From Lysobacter lycopersici (GTDB lineage Bacteria; Pseudomonadota; Gammaproteobacteria; Xanthomonadales; Xanthomonadaceae): 64,000 bases of DNA. This document shows, piece after piece, positions 44,176 to 54,581 of this stretch; the first letter of the stretch is position 1, and each line of letters starts with the position of its first letter. The translations under genes were made by a program, and so were the position numbers. The stretch spans positions 2,432,001 to 2,496,000 of the forward strand of contig NZ_CP041742.1 of the NCBI RefSeq assembly GCF_007556775.1. The letters run 5' to 3'. The notes under the pieces were generated by a model that ran no database searches, was not told the DNA's origin, and saw nothing but the letters and a program-made list of their open reading frames with translations.

Positions 44176-47100
44176 ATGACGACTGCGCTTCGCGACGCGA
44201 TCGATTTCACCGCGCTCGGCTGGATCAAGCCGGAGCTCGACGAGACCCTGCGCCAGGCGCGGCTGGAGATCGAGGCCTACGCCGAGGATCCGGGCGACGC
44301 CGGGCGCATGCGCGCCTGCGCCACGCTCCTGCACCAGGTGCAGGGCAGCCTGCGCATGCTCGAGCTGTACGCGCCGGCGATGGTCGGCGAGGAAATGGAA
44401 ACGCTGGCGACCACGCTCGCCGATGGCAACGCGCGCAACCGCGACGAAGCCAGCGCTGCGCTGATGCGTGGCGTGGTGCTGCTGCCCGATTACCTCGAAC
44501 GCCTGCAGGGCGGGCACCGCGACATCCCGATCGTGTTGCTGCCGCTGCTCAACGAACTGCGCGCTGCGCGCGGTGCCCCTGGCCTCAACGAAAGCGTGCT
44601 GTTCGCGCCCGACCTGCATCGTCCGCTGCCGGCCGCGGCCAGCAACGTCGCCACCGACGACGCCGCGCAAGCGCAGCTCGCGAAATTCTCCGATGCATTG
44701 GCGCAGTGGCCGGAAACCGGCGCCCCAGCCGATGTGAACGTGCTCGCCAACGCGGCCGAGGGCCTCATCGGCCATGCGCGCGACGAAGCGACGCAACGCA
44801 TGCTGTGGGTCGCCGCGTCGATGGCGCATGCGATGCAGGCCGGGGCGGTGTTGCCCGGAGCGGGCCTGCGCCAGGCGTTCGGCGGGGTCGAACGCGAGGC
44901 GCGGCACCAGTTCGACGGCAACGACCTGCGGCTCGGTCGCGCCGACGCGGTGCTCGAACCCACGCGCCAACTGCTGTACCACGCGGCCCAGGCCGGCGAG
45001 CATCCCGCGCTACAGGAACTGCGCCGGACCTTCGACCTCGACGCGCCCGCGCCGACCGCCGAGGAACTCGAACATGCGCGTGGCAGCGTCAGCGGACGCA
45101 ACCGCGCATTGCTGGATACGGTCGCCGCCGCGCTGAAGGAAGACCTGCTGCGGGTCAAGGACGCGCTCGACCTGCACCTGCGCACCGGCGACCGCGATGT
45201 CGCCGGACTGCAACCGCAGGTGGAATCCCTCGGGCGTATTTCCGACACGCTCGGCATGCTCGGCCTCGGCAACGCGCGCCACCTCGTCGCCGAGCAGGAA
45301 AGCGCGCTGCACGCCATCGTCGGCGGCGAACGCCCGGCCGAGGAAGGCGCGCTGCTCGACATCGCCGGCGCGCTGCTGTTCGTCGACGCCTCGCTCGACG
45401 ACCAGGTCGCGCGGCTCGGCACCGAAGCCGGCGCCGAGGACGTCATCGCCGGTGAATCGCGCAAGGTGCTCGAAGTCCTCGTGCGCGAAGCCGTCGCCAA
45501 CTTCGCCGACGCGCGCCAGGCCTTCGTCGCCTTCGTCGAAACCAACTGGGACCACGCGCAGCTGTCCGAAGTGCCGCGCCTGCTGCAGGAAGTCGAGGGC
45601 GCGCTGCGAATCCTCGAGCTGCCGCTGCCCGCCGATTACCTGGTCGGCATCCGCCGCTTCACCCAGTCGGAACTGATCGCGCGCCATCGCGTGCCGAACG
45701 GCCGGCAACTCGACACGCTCGCCGATGCGCTCGCCAGCCTCGAGTACTACCTCGAAGCGCTGCGCGAACAGCGTCCGCACCGCGACGACATCCTCGAGAT
45801 CGCGCACGGCAGCCTCGAATCGCTCGGCTACTGGCCGCTGCCGCCGGAAGCGCCGGCGCCGGTCGAGGCGATGCACGAGGCCCCCGACGCCGGGATCGCG
45901 GAAGTCGAAACGCAGTTGCAATCGTCCGCGCCCGCCGCAGCCGCGACCGAGGTGCCGGTCGAACCGGCAGCGCCGGCCGCGACGCGCCCCGCGCCGAGCG
46001 CCGCCGCCGCGGCCGTGGGTGGTTTCGACACCACCAGCGACGAGATCGACGACGAAATCCGCGAAGTCTTCCTCGAGGAATTCGAGGAGGAAATCCGCAA
46101 CCTCGACGGCATGCTGCCGCCGTGGCGCGCGGCTCCGGACGACCTCGAGAAGCTGCGCCCGATCCGCCGCGTGTTCCACACGCTGAAGGGCAGCGGCCGC
46201 CTCGTCGGCGCCAAGGCGCTGGGCGAATTCAGCTGGAAGGTCGAGGGCATGCTCAACCGCGTGCTCGATGCTTCGCGCCCCGCCAGCCCGGCGGTGGTGG
46301 CGATGGTCGACCAGGCGTTCTACACGCTGCCGCAACTGCATGCGGCGTTGCGCGGCGAAGGCGGCATCAGCGCCGACCTCGCCGGCATGGAAGCGGTGGC
46401 CGATCGCATCGCCGCGGGCGAGGACGTGTTCTACAGCGCGCAGCAGGCGGCGACGCCGGTCGAAGCGCCGGTGGAACAGGCGCCGGCCGCGATCGAAGCC
46501 GTGGCCGAAGTCGCCGCGCCGGTCGCCGAGGAGGGCGTGCCGGCGAACGTCGATCCGGTGCTGCTCGAAATCCTCGACGCCGAAGTCCTCGGACACCTCG
46601 CCACTGTCGAGAACTGGTTGCAGGACGCGGGCGATGCCGCACCGGCCAGCGATGCGCTGTTGCGCGCCGTGCACACCATGAACGGCGCGTTCGCGATGAC
46701 CGAAGTGCCGGCGATCACCGAAGCTGTCACGCCCGCCGAGGCCTATCTCAAGCGCGCGCTCGCCGCCAAGGCGGTCATCGGCGGCGAAGGCATCGCCGCG
46801 CTCGCCGCGCTCGCCACCGCGGTGCAGGGCACGGTCGCCGGGCTCAAGCAGCCGGAGCCGCGCGTTTCCAGGCAGGGCGAACTCGCCGCGCGCTTCACCG
46901 CGTTGCGCGATGCGCTGCCGGAACCGCCGCCGCCGGGCGAACACGAGCACGAGTTGCCGTCGGGGGCGATGACGCTCGAACCCATCGATTCCTATCCACA
47001 GGCCGAATCCGACCGCATCGCCGCGGAACAGGCCGAAGCCGAAGCCGCACACCTTGAAGTCGAACGCATCGCTGCCGAGAAGGCGGAAGCCGAACGCGTC

Positions 47101-50100
47101 GAAGCCGAGCGCCTCGCCGCGGAACAATCGGAAGTCGAGCGCCTCGCCGCGGAACAATCGGAAGTCGAGCGCCTCGAAGCCGCGCGCATCGCTGCCGAGA
47201 AGGCCGAAGCCGAGCGCCTGGAAACCGAACGCGCCGCTGCGGAGCAGGCCGAAGCCGAACGGCTCGAAGCCGAGCGCACCGCTGCCGAAAAGGCCGAAGC
47301 AGAGCGCGTGGAAGCCGAGCGCATCGCCGCCGAAAAAGCCGAAGCCGAACGCCTCGCCGCGGAGAAGGCGGAAGCGGACCGCGTCGCCGCCGAGGAAGCC
47401 GAATACGCGCGCATCGAGGCCGAATACGCGGCGCAGGCCGCGGCCGAGAAGGCGGAAGCCGAACGCGTCGAAGCCGAGCGCATCGCTGCCGAGAAGGCGG
47501 AAGCGGAGCGTATTGCCGCGGAACAGGCCGAGGCCGAACGCCTGGCGGCGGAGAAAGCGGAAGCCGAGCGCGTCGCCGCGGAACGGGCGGAAGCCGAACG
47601 CATCACGGCCGAACGTGTCGAAGCCGAGCGCATCGCCGCCGAACGCCGCGCCGAGGAAGAACGCGCCGCCGCCGAGCGCCGCGAGGCCGAGCGTGCGGCG
47701 ATCGCGAAGGCGCGCGAACTGGAAGCGCTCGCCACCCTGCAGGCGACCACGGCCAGCGGCGAGGATCCGGACGAAGCGCTGGACCTCACCGACCTCGACC
47801 CCGAGCTCGTCGACATCTTCACCGAGGAATCGGGCGACCTGCTCGACCATTCCGACGGCCTGCTGGCGCAACTGCGCGAGAACCCGCACGAGCGGGAATT
47901 GCTGGTCGGCCTGCAGCGCGACCTGCACACGCTCAAGGGCGGCGCGCGCATGGCCGGCGTCATGGCCGTGGGCGAGCTTGGCCACGCGATGGAAAGCCTG
48001 CTCGAGGCGGCCGTCGAGCACCGCGCAGAACTCGGCGGCGACGGCGTGCCGCTGCTCGAACGCGGCTTCGACCGACTGCACGCCATGGTCACGCGCGTCA
48101 ACGCGCGCCGGGCCATCGGCATGCCGGAAGGCCTGATCGCCGAATTCAACGCGCGCGCGCGCGGCGAGGACGTCGCCGCGGCCATCGCCGGTGCGTCGGT
48201 GCAGGAACGCAAGGTGGTCGAACTCAAGCCGCTGTCGGCGCCGATGGCCGCCGCCGCGGAATTCGAGGACGACGATGCCGCGGTGCGCGCGCCCCAGGAA
48301 CAGGTGCGCATCCGCGCCGACCTGCTCGATCGCCTGGTGAACTACGCGGGCGAAGTCGCGATCTACCGCGCGCGCCTCGAACAGCAGCTCGGCGCGTTCC
48401 GTTCGGCCATGGTCGAAATGGAACAGACCAACACCCGCCTGCGCGACCAGCTGCGCCGCCTCGACAGCGAAACCGAGGCGCAGATCATCGCGCGCTACCA
48501 GCGCGAGCACGAGAACGAGGACCAGAGCTTCGATCCGCTCGAACTCGACCGCTTCTCGACCCTGCAGCAGCTCTCGCGAGCGCTGGCCGAATCGGCCGCG
48601 GACATGTCCAGCCTGCAGGGCACGCTCGACGACCTGACCCGCCAGTACGAAACCCTGCTGCTGCAGCAGTCGCGCGTGAGCTCGGAGCTGCAGGAAGGCC
48701 TCATGCGCACGCGCATGCTGCCGTTCGATTCGCTGGTACCGCGCCTGCGCCGCGTGGTGCGCCAGGCCGCCGCGGAAACCGGCAAGCAGGTGCAGCTCAG
48801 GCTCGACGGCGCGCAGGGCGAACTCGACCGCAGCGTGCTCGAGCACATGACCGCGCCGCTGGAGCACATGCTGCGCAACGCGGTCGCGCACGGCATCGAA
48901 TCCCCGGCCGCGCGCAAGTCCGCGCGCAAGCCGGAGGAAGGCGCGATCGCCATCGCGATGCGCCGCGAGGGTTCGGAAGTCGTGCTCGAGATCCGCGACG
49001 ACGGCGCCGGACTCAATCGCGACGCGATCCGCAGCCGCGCGGTCGAACGCGGCCTGATCCGCGACGACGCGGTGCTGGCCGAATCCGACCTCGATGCGCT
49101 GATCATGGAGCCCGGCTTCTCGACCGCGGAAACGGTCAGCCGGCTCGCCGGCCGCGGCGTCGGCATGGACGTGGTCGCGAGCGAAGTGCGCCAGCTCGGC
49201 GGTTCGCTCGACATCCGCTCGAAGTCGGGCGAGGGCACCGCCTTCACCTTGCGCCTGCCGCAGACGCTGGCGGTCACGCAGGCGGTGTTCGTGCGCATCG
49301 GCGACACCACCTACGCGGTGCCGATCGCCTCGGTGCGCGGCGTGGGCCGAATTTCACGCGACGAACTCGGCGCCTCCGACGCCAGCTATCGTTACGGTGG
49401 CGAGGAATACCCGGTGCACGACCTCGGCTCCCTGCTCGGCCACGCGCCGGCCAAGGCCGAAGGCCAGTTGCAGATGCCGCTGCTGCTGGTCCGCGCCGGC
49501 GACCTGCGCGCCGCGGTGCTGGTCGACCAGGTGGTTGGCAACCGCGAAATCGTGGTCAAGCCGGTGGGGCCGCAGGTGGCGTCGCTGCCGGGCATCTTTG
49601 GCGCGACCATCATGGGCGACGGCCGCGTGGTCGTGATCCTCGACGTCGCGCCGCTGGTGCGCCGCCAGGCGGTGCTGCCGCGCGAAACCGAGCCGCGCGC
49701 GGAAATCGCGCAACGCCGGGTGCCGCTGGTCATGGTGGTCGACGATTCGGTCACCATGCGCAAGGTCACCGGCCGCGTGCTCGAACGCCACAACATCGAG
49801 GTCGGGACGGCGAAGGACGGCATCGACGCGCTCGAGCGCATGGCCGAGCGCGTCCCCGACCTGATGCTGCTCGACATCGAGATGCCGCGCATGGACGGCT
49901 ACGAGTTGGCGACCGCGATGCGCGCCGACCCGCGCCTGCGCGACGTGCCGATCATCATGATCACCTCGCGCACCGGCGAGAAGCACCGCCAGCGCGCGCT
50001 GGAAATCGGCGTGCAGCGCTACCTCGGCAAGCCGTACCAGGAACCCGAGCTGATGCGCAACGTGTTCGAGCTTCTGGCCGAGCAGATGGCCGAATGGGGT

Positions 50101-50112
50101 AGCCCGCAGTGA
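44176..50112 (+). CDS. chpA: Hybrid chemotaxis histidine kinase ChpA (PilL)
   Basis: This 1978-residue protein is the CheA-type kinase of the Pil-Chp pathway. HPt-like segments are seen around H53 ([14 protein letters not shown], lacking the HTxKG motif), H668 ([13 protein letters not shown], intact), H833 ([11 protein letters not shown], altered) and H1251 ([13 protein letters not shown], intact). A dimerisation region and an HATPase domain ([11 protein letters not shown]1568) follow. A CheW-like domain and a C-terminal receiver (D1900 in [12 protein letters not shown]) end the protein. About 240 residues (946-1187) form a repetitive Ala/Glu/Arg helix between the third and fourth HPt regions. 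The stop overlaps the next start (GTGA). Confidence 0.95.
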   Translation: MTTALRDAIDFTALGWIKPELDETLRQARLEIEAYAEDPGDAGRMRACATLLHQVQGSLRMLELYAPAMVGEEMETLATTLADGNARNRDEASAALMRGVVLLPDYLERLQGGHRDIPIVLLPLLNELRAARGAPGLNESVLFAPDLHRPLPAAASNVATDDAAQAQLAKFSDALAQWPETGAPADVNVLANAAEGLIGHARDEATQRMLWVAASMAHAMQAGAVLPGAGLRQAFGGVEREARHQFDGNDLRLGRADAVLEPTRQLLYHAAQAGEHPALQELRRTFDLDAPAPTAEELEHARGSVSGRNRALLDTVAAALKEDLLRVKDALDLHLRTGDRDVAGLQPQVESLGRISDTLGMLGLGNARHLVAEQESALHAIVGGERPAEEGALLDIAGALLFVDASLDDQVARLGTEAGAEDVIAGESRKVLEVLVREAVANFADARQAFVAFVETNWDHAQLSEVPRLLQEVEGALRILELPLPADYLVGIRRFTQSELIARHRVPNGRQLDTLADALASLEYYLEALREQRPHRDDILEIAHGSLESLGYWPLPPEAPAPVEAMHEAPDAGIAEVETQLQSSAPAAAATEVPVEPAAPAATRPAPSAAAAAVGGFDTTSDEIDDEIREVFLEEFEEEIRNLDGMLPPWRAAPDDLEKLRPIRRVFHTLKGSGRLVGAKALGEFSWKVEGMLNRVLDASRPASPAVVAMVDQAFYTLPQLHAALRGEGGISADLAGMEAVADRIAAGEDVFYSAQQAATPVEAPVEQAPAAIEAVAEVAAPVAEEGVPANVDPVLLEILDAEVLGHLATVENWLQDAGDAAPASDALLRAVHTMNGAFAMTEVPAITEAVTPAEAYLKRALAAKAVIGGEGIAALAALATAVQGTVAGLKQPEPRVSRQGELAARFTALRDALPEPPPPGEHEHELPSGAMTLEPIDSYPQAESDRIAAEQAEAEAAHLEVERIAAEKAEAERVEAERLAAEQSEVERLAAEQSEVERLEAARIAAEKAEAERLETERAAAEQAEAERLEAERTAAEKAEAERVEAERIAAEKAEAERLAAEKAEADRVAAEEAEYARIEAEYAAQAAAEKAEAERVEAERIAAEKAEAERIAAEQAEAERLAAEKAEAERVAAERAEAERITAERVEAERIAAERRAEEERAAAERREAERAAIAKARELEALATLQATTASGEDPDEALDLTDLDPELVDIFTEESGDLLDHSDGLLAQLRENPHERELLVGLQRDLHTLKGGARMAGVMAVGELGHAMESLLEAAVEHRAELGGDGVPLLERGFDRLHAMVTRVNARRAIGMPEGLIAEFNARARGEDVAAAIAGASVQERKVVELKPLSAPMAAAAEFEDDDAAVRAPQEQVRIRADLLDRLVNYAGEVAIYRARLEQQLGAFRSAMVEMEQTNTRLRDQLRRLDSETEAQIIARYQREHENEDQSFDPLELDRFSTLQQLSRALAESAADMSSLQGTLDDLTRQYETLLLQQSRVSSELQEGLMRTRMLPFDSLVPRLRRVVRQAAAETGKQVQLRLDGAQGELDRSVLEHMTAPLEHMLRNAVAHGIESPAARKSARKPEEGAIAIAMRREGSEVVLEIRDDGAGLNRDAIRSRAVERGLIRDDAVLAESDLDALIMEPGFSTAETVSRLAGRGVGMDVVASEVRQLGGSLDIRSKSGEGTAFTLRLPQTLAVTQAVFVRIGDTTYAVPIASVRGVGRISRDELGASDASYRYGGEEYPVHDLGSLLGHAPAKAEGQLQMPLLLVRAGDLRAAVLVDQVVGNREIVVKPVGPQVASLPGIFGATIMGDGRVVVILDVAPLVRRQAVLPRETEPRAEIAQRRVPLVMVVDDSVTMRKVTGRVLERHNIEVGTAKDGIDALERMAERVPDLMLLDIEMPRMDGYELATAMRADPRLRDVPIIMITSRTGEKHRQRALEIGVQRYLGKPYQEPELMRNVFELLAEQMAEWGSPQ
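47011..47736 (+). repeat. Coding tandem repeat in chpA ([12 protein letters not shown] helix)
   Basis: The DNA repeats GCCGA(G/A)AAGGC(C/G)GAAGC-type units encoding [15 protein letters not shown] and close variants over about 240 codons. It carries no break in frame. The protein should form a long, charged single helix or coiled coil. Copy number may vary between strains because the DNA is repetitive. Confidence 0.85.
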
Positions 50113-51284
50113 GCCAGGCGCGCCGCGTCGTATTGCTGGCGCGCCCCGGTCCCGCACGCGAGCGACTGGCCGAAGCCGCGCGCGAGGCGGGGGCGGACCT
50201 CGCGTTGGTCGCCGATCCGGTCGATGCCGACCCGGGCGCGGTGCGCGATGCGCGGCCGGAGGCCTTGCTGGTGGCACTCGAGCCCGCGGTCGAATCCGCG
50301 ATCGAGCGCTTCGAGGAGATCTACACCGACCCCGACGTGATCGTGCTGTTCGAGGAGGCCGACCTCATCGTGCAACGCGAGGGTTGGGACGCGGCGCGCT
50401 GGTTGCGCCACGTGGCCGCGAAACTGCGCATGCGCGACACCGTGCTCCCCGACGGCGCCGGGGAAGCTTCGGAAGAAGACGTGCCCGAAGTCGCGGTCGA
50501 GCGCCCCTCGCTGTACCAGCGTCCGGAATGGAACGGCGACATCGGCGGGATCGCCGACGAAGTCGAGTCCGTGTTCGCGGATGTCCCCTCGGACGCGATG
50601 CTCGATCCGAATGCGCGGCGCGTAGTGCCGGATCCGGCCGCCGCCGCGGTGCCGCCGCTGATGGATCCGCTGCGTTCCGAACTCGACGCGATCCACATGC
50701 GTGCCGCGAAGCTGGAGCTGGAAAACGCCCCGCGCCAGGAAGTCGTCGCGTCGCGCGGCACGGTGGTGGTGCTCGCCGGGCTCGGCGGCCCCGATGCCGT
50801 GCGCCAGTTGCTGGGCGCGTTGCCGCCGGATTTCGCGCCGGTGGTCTTCATCTACCAGCAACTCGATGGCGCCAGGCACGACAAACTGCTGCGGCAAATG
50901 CAGCGTGCGACGACGTTGCCGCTGGTACTGGCCGAAGCGGGCGCCGCGACCAATGCCGGCCATGTCTACCTGGTGCCGGGCGGGATCGGGCTCGCTGCCG
51001 GCGGCGACGGCCTGCGCTTCGCCGATGGCGCGCATGCGTTTTCGCAACTCACCGCGGGCGACAGCGCCATCGTCGCGCTCAGCGGCACCGATCCCGCGCT
51101 GGTCGACGCGATCATGGCCCAGTCCTGGGCCGGCGCGCTAGTGCTGGCGCAACTTCCCAGCGGTTGCTACGAGCCCGCGGCGGTGCAGGCGCTGATCGCG
51201 CGCGGCGTCGCCGCCGATACCCCGCAACACCTCGCCAGCCAGATCGCCAAGCGCTGGCCGGAACGCACAGGATCCGAACCATGA
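50109..51284 (+). CDS. ChpB-like protein with degenerate methylesterase domain
   Basis: The 391-residue protein matches ChpB of P. aeruginosa in layout: a receiver-like N-terminal domain, an acidic linker and a C-terminal CheB-type domain. The CheB nucleophile motif (AS-x-GG) reads [10 protein letters not shown], with no serine. The catalytic histidine position (YAQHID in ChpB) reads IYQQLDG. The aspartate motif (SGMGSDG) reads LSGTDPALV. All three triad positions are therefore lost, so methylesterase activity is not expected. It overlaps chpA and chpC by 4 nt each. Confidence 0.8.
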   Translation: MSQARRVVLLARPGPARERLAEAAREAGADLALVADPVDADPGAVRDARPEALLVALEPAVESAIERFEEIYTDPDVIVLFEEADLIVQREGWDAARWLRHVAAKLRMRDTVLPDGAGEASEEDVPEVAVERPSLYQRPEWNGDIGGIADEVESVFADVPSDAMLDPNARRVVPDPAAAAVPPLMDPLRSELDAIHMRAAKLELENAPRQEVVASRGTVVVLAGLGGPDAVRQLLGALPPDFAPVVFIYQQLDGARHDKLLRQMQRATTLPLVLAEAGAATNAGHVYLVPGGIGLAAGGDGLRFADGAHAFSQLTAGDSAIVALSGTDPALVDAIMAQSWAGALVLAQLPSGCYEPAAVQALIARGVAADTPQHLASQIAKRWPERTGSEP

Positions 51285-51751
51285 GCACGACCCAGGACGA
51301 CATCCGCGGAGTCCTCATCCACGTCGAAGGCGAAAGCCTGCTGCTGCCGAACGCGGCCGTGGCCGAGGTGCTGTCGTTCTCCACGCCCGATGCGGTGGAA
51401 GGCGCGCCTGACTGGCTGCTCGGCAGCATCCGCTGGCGCGGCTGGCAGATGCCGCTGGTGGCGTTCTCGCGCATGGCCGGCATCGCCGAGGAACAGGGTG
51501 GACTCGGCAGCAAGGTAGTGGTGTTGAAGGCGCTCGGCGGGAATCCGAAAGCGCCGTATTTCGCGGTGCTGACCCAGGGCTTCCCGCGCCTGGTCACCGT
51601 GCCACGCGACGAACTGCTGCAGCAGGACGATGGCGAACCGCTGCCCGACGGCGTGCTCGCGCGGGTCATGCTACGCGAGGACAGCGCGCTGGTGCCCGAC
51701 CTTGCGCGGATCGAAGCGCGTATCCAGGAAGGTTTGCAGCAAGCCGCCTGA
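51281..51751 (+). CDS. chpC: CheW-like accessory protein ChpC
   Basis: The 156-residue protein is a single CheW-like domain (IRGVLIHVEGESLLLPNAAV, PDWLLGSIRWRGWQMPLVAF, FPRLVTVPRDELL). In P. aeruginosa chpC follows chpB and is an optional adaptor of the Chp pathway. It is the last gene of this operon and converges with rsmE; the 90 bp between them holds an inverted repeat. Confidence 0.85.
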   Translation: MSTTQDDIRGVLIHVEGESLLLPNAAVAEVLSFSTPDAVEGAPDWLLGSIRWRGWQMPLVAFSRMAGIAEEQGGLGSKVVVLKALGGNPKAPYFAVLTQGFPRLVTVPRDELLQQDDGEPLPDGVLARVMLREDSALVPDLARIEARIQEGLQQAA

Positions 51752-51768
51752 TTGCGCTGTCGAAGGCG

Positions 51769-51829
51769 CCTGTGGGAGGGCCTTCAGGCCCGATTGCGAA
51801 ATGTCGCGGCTGAAGCCGCTCCCACAGGG
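51769..51829. repeat. Inverted repeat between convergent chpC and rsmE
   Basis: CCTGTGGGAGGGCCTTCAGG and its inverted partner CGGCTGAAGCCGCTCCCACA form a long imperfect hairpin. The element belongs to the same family as those at 11858 and inside hrpA. It probably acts as a bidirectional terminator here. Confidence 0.75.
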
Positions 51830-51841
51830 CATCGTCAAACG

Positions 51842-52561
51842 CTAGGCGAAATCCCCCACGCGCGCCTGCAATGCCGCGATCGCCGCCAGTCCCGCGGTTT
51901 CCGTGCGCAACACGCGCGGGCCGAGGCGTGCGCCGACGAAGCCCGCGGCCTGCAACGTCGCGTGGTCCGAGGCCGACCACCCGCCTTCCGGACCGATCGC
52001 CAGCGCGCAGGCGTTGTCGGCGATCGTCGACGGCAGCGGCTGCGTCGCGTCCGGATCGAGCAACAGGCGCATCGCCGGCAAATCGGCCAGCGCATCGGCC
52101 AATGCGCGCGGCGCCGCGACGTCGGGAATGCGCGCGCGCCCGCTCTGTTCGCAGGCGGAGGCGACGACCGACCGCCAGTGGTGAAGCCGCTTCTGCGCGC
52201 GTTCGCCGTCCAGCCGCACTTCGCCGCGTTCGCCGTGCACCGGCACGAAGCCGGCGACGCCGAGTTCGGTCGCCTTCTGCAGGATCAGGTCCATCTTTTC
52301 GCCGCGGGCGATGCCCTGCACCAGCAAGATCCGCAGCGGCGATTCGTTGCGCACCTCGCGCATGCCCTCGATTTCGACTTCGACCGATTTCTTCGTCGTC
52401 GCGACGATGCGCGCGTCGTAGTCACAGCCGTCGCCGTTGAACAACACGCAGCCGTCGCCAATGCCGAGCCGCAGCACGCGCACGAGGTGGCCGACGGCGT
52501 CCTCCGGCAGGGCGATGCGCGCACCGACCGCGAGCGGCGCATCGACGCAGGCGCGGATCAC
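51842..52561 (-). CDS. rsmE: 16S rRNA (uracil-1498-N3)-methyltransferase RsmE
   Basis: RsmE methylates U1498 of 16S rRNA using SAM. The 239-residue protein has an N-terminal PUA-like region (HLVRVLRLGIGDGCVLFNGD). The C-terminal SPOUT knot has KATELGVAGFVPV, AIGPEGGWSASDH and GPRVLRTETAGLAA. The GTG start overlaps the bioA stop (GTGA). Pairing of rsmE with bioA is known in other gammaproteobacteria. Confidence 0.94.
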   Translation of the reverse strand: MIRACVDAPLAVGARIALPEDAVGHLVRVLRLGIGDGCVLFNGDGCDYDARIVATTKKSVEVEIEGMREVRNESPLRILLVQGIARGEKMDLILQKATELGVAGFVPVHGERGEVRLDGERAQKRLHHWRSVVASACEQSGRARIPDVAAPRALADALADLPAMRLLLDPDATQPLPSTIADNACALAIGPEGGWSASDHATLQAAGFVGARLGPRVLRTETAGLAAIAALQARVGDFA

Positions 52562-53958
52562 GCGCACGCGGTGGCCTCGACGATCGTCTCGCGGGTGACG
52601 CGCGCGAGCAGTTCGAGCTGCGCATCGTCGATGCAGTACGGCGGCATCCAGTACAGGATGTCGCCGAGCGGGCGCAGTACCACGCCACGCTCCAGCGCCG
52701 CGCGATAGGCGCGCAGGCCGACGCGCAAGGCGGGATCGAACGGCGTGGCCTTGTCGCCGTTTCTTGCCAGTTCGAATGCCACGACCATGCCGGCCTGGCG
52801 CACGTCCGCCACGTGCGGAAGCTTTCCGATAGGTTCGGCCAGCGCGGCCATTTTCGCCGCGGTGGCGCGGTTGCGTTCGAGCACGCCGTCCTGCTCGAAG
52901 ATCGCGAGCGAGGCGAGACCCGCCGCGCAGGCCAGCGGATTTCCGGTGTAGCTGTGCGAATGCAGGAAGGCGCGCTCGCGCGATTCGTCGAGGAAACCGT
53001 CGTACAGCGCCTGCGTCGCCAGCACCGCCGACAGCGGCAGGAAACCGCCGGTCAGGCCCTTGGACAGGCACAGCAGGTCGGGCTGCACGCCGGCCTGTTC
53101 GCAGGCGAACATGCTGCCGGTGCGTCCGAAACCGGTGGCGATCTCGTCGGCGATGAGGAACACGCCGTGCACGTCGCAGAGTTCGCGCGCGCGGCGCAGG
53201 TAGACCGGGTCGTGCATGCGCATGCCGCCCGCGCACTGCAGCCGCGGTTCCAGGATCAGTGCGCAGACCTCGCCGACGTGTTCGTCCAGCAATCGCGCCA
53301 ACGCATCGGCCGCGTCCTCGGCGGCGCCTGCCGCGGATTGCCCGTCGCGCGCGAGATAGGCGTCCGGCGAGGGTGCGAACAGCGATTCGACCAGCAGCGG
53401 CGCATACACGCGGCGATACAGCGGGATGTCGCCGACCGAAAGCGCGCCGATGGTTTCGCCGTGGTAGCCGTTCTGCAGCGCGACGAACTTGGTGCGCCGG
53501 GTTTCGCCGGCGTTGCGGAACCAGTGGAACGCCATCTTCAGCGCCACTTCGACCCCGGCCGAGCCGTTGTCGGCGTAGAACACCTTGGCCAGCGGCGCGC
53601 GGCCGGCCTGCTTCGGCGCGATGGCGATGAGCTTTTCCGCGAGTCCGATCGCCGGCCGGTGCGAGAACCCGGCCAGCATCACCTGTTCCAGCGTGCCCGC
53701 CTGGCGGGCGATGGCCGCGGCGATGCGTGGTTCGGCATGGCCGTGGATGTTGGTCCACCAGCTCGATACCGCATCGAGGTAGCGGCGCCCGTCGAAACCG
53801 TGCAGCCAGGCGCCTTCGCCGCGCTCGATCGGCACCAGCGGCAATAGGTCCGGATGCTCGCGCATCTGCGTGCACGGGTGCCAGAGCACGGCCAGGTCGC
53901 GCGCACGCCAGTCGCCGGCGTCCGCTATCATTCCCGCGGAATGAAGCTCGTTCTGCAT
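52558..53958 (-). CDS. bioA: Adenosylmethionine-8-amino-7-oxononanoate aminotransferase BioA
   Basis: BioA converts KAPA to DAPA in biotin synthesis with SAM as amino donor. The 466-residue PLP enzyme has WHPCTQMREHPDLLPLVPIE, SSWWTNIHGHAEPRI, the NGYHGETIGALSVGD stretch and the PLP lysine in LLCLSKGLTGGFLPLSAVL. No other biotin genes lie in the window. Its start codon follows a -10-like hexamer by 6 nt (see the regulatory entry). Confidence 0.96.
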   Translation of the reverse strand: MQNELHSAGMIADAGDWRARDLAVLWHPCTQMREHPDLLPLVPIERGEGAWLHGFDGRRYLDAVSSWWTNIHGHAEPRIAAAIARQAGTLEQVMLAGFSHRPAIGLAEKLIAIAPKQAGRAPLAKVFYADNGSAGVEVALKMAFHWFRNAGETRRTKFVALQNGYHGETIGALSVGDIPLYRRVYAPLLVESLFAPSPDAYLARDGQSAAGAAEDAADALARLLDEHVGEVCALILEPRLQCAGGMRMHDPVYLRRARELCDVHGVFLIADEIATGFGRTGSMFACEQAGVQPDLLCLSKGLTGGFLPLSAVLATQALYDGFLDESRERAFLHSHSYTGNPLACAAGLASLAIFEQDGVLERNRATAAKMAALAEPIGKLPHVADVRQAGMVVAFELARNGDKATPFDPALRVGLRAYRAALERGVVLRPLGDILYWMPPYCIDDAQLELLARVTRETIVEATACA

Positions 53959-53970
53959 CCCCGCATTATT
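53959..53970 (-). promoter_or_regulatory. Putative -10 element for a leaderless bioA transcript
   Basis: On the minus strand AATAAT (53970 down to 53965) ends 6 nt before the bioA ATG at 53958. The six bases between are GCGGGG and give no room for a spaced ribosome-binding site. This matches the arrangement before ruvB, queE and the gene at 25358. Confidence 0.45.
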
Positions 53971-54011
53971 CCCGTTTCTCCCGCTTCCCGCGCAGCCGCG
54001 CCGGGCGCGCG

Positions 54012-54581
54012 ATGAGCGTTGCCGGAAAGGACGGGCGCCGGCTGCCGACCATCCACGGCGTCACCGCGGACGACGCGGGTCCGTACCGCATGGAATGGCT
54101 GGACCTCGAGTTCGACAACGGCGAACGCCGCCGCTACGAACGCCTCGCCACCCGCGGCCACGGCGCGGTGGTGGTGGTGCCATTGCTCGACGACGACACC
54201 GTGCTGCTCGCGCGCGAATACGCCGCCGGCGTGCACCGTTACGAACTCGGGCTGGTGAAGGGGCGCATCGACAGGGGCGAAACTGTGCTCGAGGCCGCCA
54301 ACCGGGAATTGCAGGAAGAAATCGGCTATGCCGCGCGTTCGCTGCGGGAACTGCGCGCGTTGACGCTGTCGCCGGGCTACATGGGCCACGTCACCCAATT
54401 GGTCGTCGCGCGCGACCTGTACCCGCAGCGGCTTCCCGGCGACGAGCCGGAGGAGATCGAGGTGGTGCCGTGGAAACTGGATGCGCTGCACGAACTGATG
54501 TTGCGCGAGGATTTTTCCGAAGGGCGCTCGATCGCGGCGCTGTTCATCACACGGGAGTGGTTGCGACATGGCGGGAAATGA
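54012..54581 (+). CDS. nudE: ADP compounds hydrolase NudE
   Basis: NudE is a Nudix enzyme that hydrolyses ADP-ribose, Ap3A and NADH. The 189-residue protein has the Nudix box GRIDRGETVLEAANRELQEE, then IGYAAR, preceded by LLAREYAAGVHRYELGLVK. The 3' end overlaps cysQ by 14 nt; nudE-cysQ is also the order in E. coli. The start at 54012 lies 53 nt from the divergent bioA start, so the promoters share a short region. Confidence 0.92.
   Translation: MSVAGKDGRRLPTIHGVTADDAGPYRMEWLDLEFDNGERRRYERLATRGHGAVVVVPLLDDDTVLLAREYAAGVHRYELGLVKGRIDRGETVLEAANRELQEEIGYAARSLRELRALTLSPGYMGHVTQLVVARDLYPQRLPGDEPEEIEVVPWKLDALHELMLREDFSEGRSIAALFITREWLRHGGK

Noticed and set aside
45010..48891. 1293-codon open frame antisense to chpA
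   Set aside because: It mirrors the repetitive chpA codons and has no recognisable domain, start site or ribosome-binding site. It is a by-product of GC-rich third positions.
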